From Palaemon carinicauda (taxonomy: Eukaryota > Arthropoda > Malacostraca > Decapoda > Palaemonidae): DNA of 64,000 bases. The notes beneath the pieces were generated by a model that worked only from the letters and a program-made list of their open reading frames with translations, was not told the DNA's origin and made no database searches. Positions 58,641 through 64,000 of the stretch are shown one piece after another. The DNA is taken from NCBI RefSeq assembly GCF_036898095.1, contig NC_090729.1, forward strand, positions 73,880,183 through 73,944,182, read 5' to 3'. The stretch's first letter is position 1. Each line of letters begins with the position of its first letter. The position numbers were made by a program, and so were the translations under genes.

Positions 58641-60760
58641 GTGATTCTCTCATATTCTTGGATTTATTTCAACATTATGATGCTTTCTCCAGCCTCTTCT
58701 GCCTCTGGAAAGTTGAGTATTATCTTTATTATGTATAATTGTAAGCTCTTGGTGTTTTGAAGTAAATTGAAAGCGATATTAACGTAAACAAGAGCTGTTG
58801 CCTACCTGAGGCGTCCTGGACACTGTCGCTTGCTATGCATGAGTCATTTAGTTAGCCAGAGCGACGTTCCAGTCCTTATGCTTTAATAAATCTAGCTATT
58901 TAGCTTTACGAATAGAAATTCTTTATATGATGCCGTTAGTAATTCAGTTTCGGCGATTGAGGTAACCGATCCTGGCCTACGCTAGGCTTCGTAGCCTAGG
59001 CGTCTGGCCCTAGTACTTTCATGCATGATATACAGATATCCGAGTGTTTTAAATTTATTGAAGCTATAGGCCTTTTTATACATATAAGATATTGTTGAAT
59101 ATTTATCTTCCAAGATTGTATACGAGAGAGTTTCGGTGATTTAGGTAATCGATTTTCACCGTGCCTAGGCTAGTAGCCTATGGGGCTTTAGTATATTTTC
59201 ACACACTTCCCCGGTTGTTCTTTTCTCCCCTGGAGATTAAGTTCAATCCCTTTTTCCCTCTGAGTTAAGCCTGAGGCTTAATCCTAGTGGTTTTAACTGA
59301 ATAGTATTCAGGTATAACTATATTACAGTGTTTCTGTACTAATCCTGTAACCAGAGTATCTGGTTTCGGGTTTGGGCAGAACGTCAGAGTAATTAGTCTG
59401 AGGTCTGTATCTTCCTGGCTTAGAGAATGAGATTCCTTTGCTAGGTTATGTACAGACATAGGAGGTTTAGCCTACTTAGACCACATCCGAAGGTTTCTGT
59501 ACGAGATGATTCCTTCTTCTTGTGATCTAGCAGACTAGTCCAGTGTTGTTATTCTCGGATTGAAGGATAAGATTCTTCATTTCCTATTGCATAGCAACAT
59601 CAAACTTTGTTTTGGTATAGAGGGAGGTGGCAAGTGTTGCTGACCTCCATCCCCTCGAGAAACCCTAGGCTAGGATGAACTTTCTTGGACGTTGGGGTAA
59701 ATCTCATACTAGAGTAAAGTTTGCAGGACCCTCTTTCCCCTTTCTACCCTATCCTTAGTAATAGCCTAGCTATTACAACTCTTGGCCATCGTTCTACATT
59801 TGTACCTAGAGTAGGTTAGGATGTGGAACTGGCTCAGTCCTCTGCTGGCCGGCAAGATCGTGCCGGCCGGCAGAGGCCTAACTTCTGTAGAGTGTTCCCC
59901 AGACCTCTCTTGGTCTTACATCCATGTCTGTCGGTAGAGCCCGGCAGGCGATGGATAGAAGGAAGCCTGAATATTATATTCTCCCCTTCCTTATGTTCAC
60001 TCTTTCTGGATGGAAGGCTGTAAGGCAGTGCCACCTTATATCCTTACATTCATTCTGTTTTCTTGTTAATGTATTGTAACCCCCTAGCCCGCCTGCCGGC
60101 TTGAATAACCGGCAGCCGAGCGGGTGGAAGTTCTCTGGTTCTTTATTACTGCCAGCCGGCATAGGTAGCCTACCATTGCCAGCCGGCAACAGAAGCACAC
60201 CATAAGATCTACCGGCTGCTACGATTAGCGGCCGGCAGCCGGGTGCTGTTGTTTTTGGTTGCCAGCTGGCAGAGAGTGCCGGCCGGCACACACACTGAAC
60301 CAGCGATCTGCCGCCCAGTAGTCTGAAGGTAGTATACCTTTGAACTATATTAAGGTACATGCCGGCCGGCAGGATATTATATTGTATACAGTAGCCAGTA
60401 TTTTTACAGTATAGTATATACTGCATGGAGAAAACTACTTGATGTTGCCTTGTGCAGCCTTTTGTTGAGACCGTACAGAATAAAGAAAGTGAGCTCTTTC
60501 TTTATTAATTATCCAGTATATTAAAATTCTTTAAAATGGTGTGAGCTACACCTAAATTTTCCTCTGGAAAATATGATGAAGGTTATTCTAGACTGAGACA
60601 TAACCTTAGTTTTATTATGTGGAAGGTTACAGCAATTGGCTGGGCAGGAAATACAAGTATGTGTCTTTCCTTCTTTCCTTTCTAGCTTGAAAGTTATAAG
60701 CTATATATATTAATATTAGTTATCCAGTGATATGTCTTCACTTGATACTCATGGAATTTC
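58641..60760. other. Copy F 5' untranslated region, GCCGGC-rich
   Basis: No gene. Two loosely repeated blocks with cggtgatt(t/g)aggtaa(t/c)cgat words occur near 58950 and 59135. 59845-60370 contains at least a dozen gccggc hexamers, often doubled as gccggccggc. Short open frames here show no motif. Confidence 0.55.
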
Positions 60761-60772
60761 TTCTCTTTACAG
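60761..60772 (+). promoter_or_regulatory. Putative 3' splice site before Gag
   Basis: A pyrimidine-rich stretch and AG (ttctctttacag, then gaggacca). Copy D has the same at 38714-38726 on the minus strand (cctctctttacag, then gaggacta). Conservation between two diverged copies, followed in both by the Gag zinc-finger-like start, suggests a spliced 5' leader. The donor site is not identified. Confidence 0.45.
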
Positions 60773-61225
60773 GAGGACCATCCAAAGTGCGGGAGCATGT
60801 TTTGCAACGTCCGCAGCAAGAACTGTGGACATGAGTTGTGCAGGAGGCACGCAGCATGCGCAGTCTCCAAAGGTTATCTCCGGTATTGAGACCGTCAGGT
60901 ATGTAATATCTGCTCTAACCTGATTACCGAGGCATTTGACACCCCTAAGTCGGTGGAGTCAAGGGACGCAGCTAGGGAAAAGTTACGAACCTGGGTGAGG
61001 GGTTTTCAGAAGAATACTTCAGACCCCTATCTTCCAAGCGAGAAGATGAGGGCTTATGTTTTTTTTAAGGCATCGGCGGATGCAGTGATTCCTCAGCCAC
61101 ATGCGGAGATCCCAATAGTTCAGATTCCGGTAGATTCCGAAGTCTTGGACACCCTACAAGACATCCAACTGGACGATAGGATGTCTGAGGTGTCCGAGTA
61201 CAGTACACGGAAAAGGACCTTCTAG
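60773..61225 (+). pseudogene. Copy F Gag N-terminus
   Basis: One frame, interrupted by a single TGA near 60887, encodes a cysteine/histidine array CGSMFCN...NCGHELCRRHAAC, then VCNICSNL, then AREKLRTWVRGFQKN and PSEKMRAYVFF. Copy D has a shorter version with the same WVRGFQKN block. The array is a different zinc-binding pattern from the CRG-type cluster of copies A-C and E. It lies directly before the main Gag frame, from which a stop at 61223-61225 separates it. Confidence 0.65.
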
Positions 61226-61287
61226 CAGAAGGCCAAGAAGAGGAGCTGACCCAGGCTCCTGATACTGAGGAAGAAGAAATCGACGAT

Positions 61288-62681
61288 ATGTCGGTTACAT
61301 CAGTTCCGGCCCCTGAACCTGTTCCCTCAACATCGTCTGCTATCCCAGATGAACTGGGAAGGACTCTTTCTTCCATTGTTGAAATGATTCAACAGATGCA
61401 GAAGAATGATCAAAAGGAAGCTGCAATGAAGTTAGAGATGCATAGACTTGCAGCGTCACGTGGGCCCCAAAAGAAGCTCAACGTGAAGGATCTTCCTTTG
61501 TGCTCGGATGCCAATCCTTGGAGGTATGCCGAGCACATGCCTATGACAACTGGGAAGATTGTCATATCGGAGAAGTTGGGTTCAGTTCCCTTTGAAGAAT
61601 TGGAATTCTGGCCCAACCAGGAGTCTTACCCGGACTGCTATGTCCGTCTTAGGAAGGAGCCAGCCTCAAAGGAAGAGACAGAACCGAAAAAGGTCATAGT
61701 TTTTTACCATAGTAAGGCACAGGCCTTACTGACAAGCTCTATGAAAGAGAGGGGCTTCACAAACTCAAATATACCAGCTTTGAGTAAGAAGCATCCTTCC
61801 TTTGTGGCTTCTCCTACCAGAACCTTTCCCTTTATGGAGAAGGGATATAAGGCTGCCTTGAAGGCGGTTGAGGCAGGGAAACCATGTCCCTCCTTGGAGG
61901 AATGCAAAGACTGGAAAGGCGTTCACCTTACCTTCTCAGTCGGGAAGCTGGAGGCCGATATTGCCGGACGTCAGTTCGGTGAGGACCTTCCAAAGCTGTC
62001 AGATTTTCTCTTGCACAGGGAGCAAGAGACAAAAGAGAGACTTGCTGCATCGATGTCCTTACAGACGACTCTGGAGACGATGGCAAGCGACCCCAAGATC
62101 CAAGACATGTTAATGGTAGTGGCCAAAACCCATCTGGCCACAGTGACAAAGGATCTCTACAGTTTTATCAAAGCTAGGAGAGCTTGTAGAGAGTTCGCGT
62201 TCGCCTCGGCTGCAGTGAGGCACGAACCGAGGAAACTGATTTCCTCTTGCATATGGGAAAGGACCTCCTCCCTAATGAAGTGGTCAAAGAGGTAGTGGAT
62301 AAGGCCGCCACGGAGAATAGGAACCTACTCCAGAAGTGGGGCCTAACTCTTAAAAGAAAGTCCCAACCTAAGAGGAAGACAAAGAAGCCTAGGCTATCCT
62401 CTCGGCCAGCCAAGCCTTATAGACAGCAGCAGCAACAACTTCCGGCGACCGCGGTGCCTCAGATGGTGGCACAACCTCCAACTACGTACCAGTTGGTACG
62501 ACAAGCGGTGACGACTAAGTCACCTGCGTTCAACCCAGCGTTTGAAAGGCTGACAACTACCTTTCACCCAAGAGCTAGAGGAACAGCCAGAGGTTCCTCT
62601 AGACGCCCTTCAAGAGGAAGGAGATTCAGGGGAGGACGCGGTCAAGGAGGCAAGGCCTCAGGTCCACAACAGCAGAAGTGA
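61288..62681 (+). pseudogene. Copy F Gag, main part
   Basis: The frame 61288-62295 starts MSVTSVPAPEPVPSTSSA and carries LNVKDLPLCSDANPWRYAEH, GKIVISEKLGSVPFEELEFW, LTFSVGKLEADIAGRQFGED and VRHEPRKLISSCIWER. One frameshift near 62255 moves it to 62247-62681 (VVDKAATENRNLLQKWG), ending in an Arg/Gly-rich tail (RGRRFRGGRGQGGK). Roughly 465 codons in all. Very similar to copy D throughout. It probably packages element RNA; inferred from position and the basic tail. Confidence 0.8.
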
Positions 62682-62689
62682 GATGCTTC

Positions 62690-64000
62690 CAGTAGGAGGG
62701 AGACTTCATCTATTTCGGGATCGTTGGACCTTCGATCCCTGGGCCCACAGCCTAATCAAGAATGGACTGGGTTGGAGCTGGTACAGCACTCCACCTCCGT
62801 TCCCAAAGTTCTTCCAACACTCTACCTCCGTTCTGGAAGAATAAGTTCGAGAACTCTTGGAGAAAAGAGTAATCCGAAGGCAGGATAAAGTCCATCAACT
62901 TCCAAGGAAGGCTGTTTTGTGTTCCAAAGGACTCAGAAAAACTCTGAGTCATTCTGGACTTGTCGCCACTCAACAAGTTCATAGTAAACTACAAGTTCAG
63001 GATGCTGACACTTCAACACATAAGGACCCTACTGCCCAAACGGGCATACATTGGCACGTTCCAGTCAGTCGTCACCTCTCCTCCTACCTAGGGTTCAAGC
63101 TACAACGAAGACTCTATCCATTTAGAGCCATGCCATTCGGGCTAAACATAGCCCCAGGGATTTTCACGAAGCTTGCGAACGCAGCTCTCCAGCAATTACG
63201 CCTAAAGGGAATCCAATTAGTGGCCTACTTGGACGACTGGCTGGTGTGGGCAGCATCCAGGACAGAATGCATGCAAGCCTCCAAAAAGGTGATCCAGTTC
63301 CTCGAACATCTAGGATTCAAGATCAACATCAAAAAGTCTTGACTTTCTCCATCTCAAAAGTTTCAGTGGTTGGGAATCCACTGGAACTTACAGTCACACC
63401 AGCTTTCCATTCCTGTGAAGAAGAGGAAAGAAATAGCAGGTTCTGTCAAGAGACTACTAGAATCCAAACGGATATCAAGATGCGAATAGGAGAGAGTGCT
63501 GGGCTCTCTACAGTTTGCCTCAGCAACAGACCCTGTGCTAGGAGCACAGCTAAAGGATGCAACCGGAGTTTGGAAAAAATATGCATCAAAACTGCAAAGA
63601 GATCTAAGACCACTACCGACTCGTCTGCGAATGCTTCCCAAGCCGTGGTCCAAAGCAAAGCAACTAAAGAAATCGGTACTTCTTCGGCCACCTCCCCCCT
63701 CAATGACTATTCATACAGACGCTTCAAAGGAATGATGAGGAGGTCATTCTCACCGAAAGAAAGCCCAAGGAGCTTGGTCCAACCTGTTCAAGAAGTTTCA
63801 TATAGACTTTCTGGAAGCCATGGCAGTACTTCTTACACTGAAGAAAGTACCTCCTCGCCACTCGATCCACATAAGATTGGTCCTAGACAGTGAGGTGATA
63901 GTGAGATGCTTGAATCGACAAGGGTCGAGGTCACCTCAAATCAACCAAGTGATGTTGGCCATCTTCCGGTTAGCGGAAAAGAAGAGATGGCACTTATCAG
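62690..64000 (+). pseudogene. Copy F reverse transcriptase and start of RNase H
   Basis: 62700-62990 holds the degraded RT entry. 62857-63342 carries YLGFKLQRRLYPFRAMPFGL, GIFTKLANAALQQL and YLDDWLVWAAS (63226-63258), then EHLGFKINIKKS. Beyond a stop, LGSLQFASATDPVLGAQLKD (near 63500) and SMTIHTDASKE (63700-63735) mark the connection and the first RNase H Asp; an in-frame TGA follows at 63733. The frame continues in pieces to the window edge (LVLDSEVIVRCLNRQG near 63880-63925). Several frame changes; inactive. Confidence 0.78.

Larger units (their letters stand above)
58250..64000 (+). mobile_element. DIRS1-like retrotransposon, copy F (runs off right edge)
   Basis: The 5' terminal repeat, about 58258-58640, matches the terminal repeat of copy D at 30109-30476. 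Then come a long 5' region, a splice-acceptor-like site, Gag (60773-62681) and RT (62690-63700), entering RNase H at the window edge. It is the same family as D and the only DIRS copy here on the plus strand. The recombinase and 3' end lie outside the window. Confidence 0.82.

Overview
The window looks like repeat-dense nuclear DNA from a decapod crustacean, plausibly a caridean shrimp. The reasons are several families of DIRS1-like (tyrosine-recombinase) retrotransposons, a type known to be widespread in Decapoda; very long (TA)n and (GA)n microsatellites, one over 1 kb; many pogo/Tigger-type DNA transposons; and a LINE 3' end with an (AAT)n tail of a kind I associate with palaemonid shrimps. 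The clade assignment is inference. I see no convincing host gene, RNA gene, CRISPR array or prokaryotic signal: essentially everything interpretable is mobile DNA, mostly nested.

Layout. 1-1.9 kb: two DIRS fragments on the minus strand, a Gag start running off the left edge (copy H) and a degraded recombinase (copy G). 2.0-5.4 kb and again 27.3-27.6 kb: pieces of one old plus-strand copia-order LTR retroelement (gag, protease, pre-integrase zinc motif), split by 22 kb of later insertions. 5.4-19.8 kb: DIRS copy A, interrupted by a Tigger-type MITE (5648-6213) and by a younger DIRS copy B (about 6655-13450). 19.8-27.3 kb: DIRS copy C, abutting A head to tail. 27.7-30.1 kb: microsatellites, a broken Tigger and a large inverted repeat. 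30.1-40.6 kb: DIRS copy D, carrying a LINE insertion (30.5-33.1 kb) and a LINE-tail insertion (39.5-39.8 kb). 40.6-41.8 kb: a palindromic Tigger derivative. 43.07-46.99 kb: a DNA transposon with about 400-bp terminal inverted repeats and one intact 957-codon gene that combines a putative transposase core, a FEN/XPG-like nuclease domain and a cysteine-rich CXC domain. 49.5-57.5 kb: an autonomous-type Tigger into which DIRS copy E has inserted. 57.6-58.2 kb: another MITE. 58.25 kb to the right edge: DIRS copy F on the plus strand, same family as D.

How the parts work together. Each DIRS copy has the order Gag, then RT, RNase H and the tyrosine recombinase in an overlapping frame, bounded by inverted terminal repeats; reverse-transcribed circles are integrated by the recombinase without target duplication. 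At least three families are present (A/B; C and E with H probably similar; D/F). The pogo/Tigger elements insert at TA and several sit directly in (TA)n tracts. The most interesting item is the Academ-like transposon at 43.07-46.99 kb, because its gene, its inverted repeats and an apparent 3-bp target duplication are all preserved.
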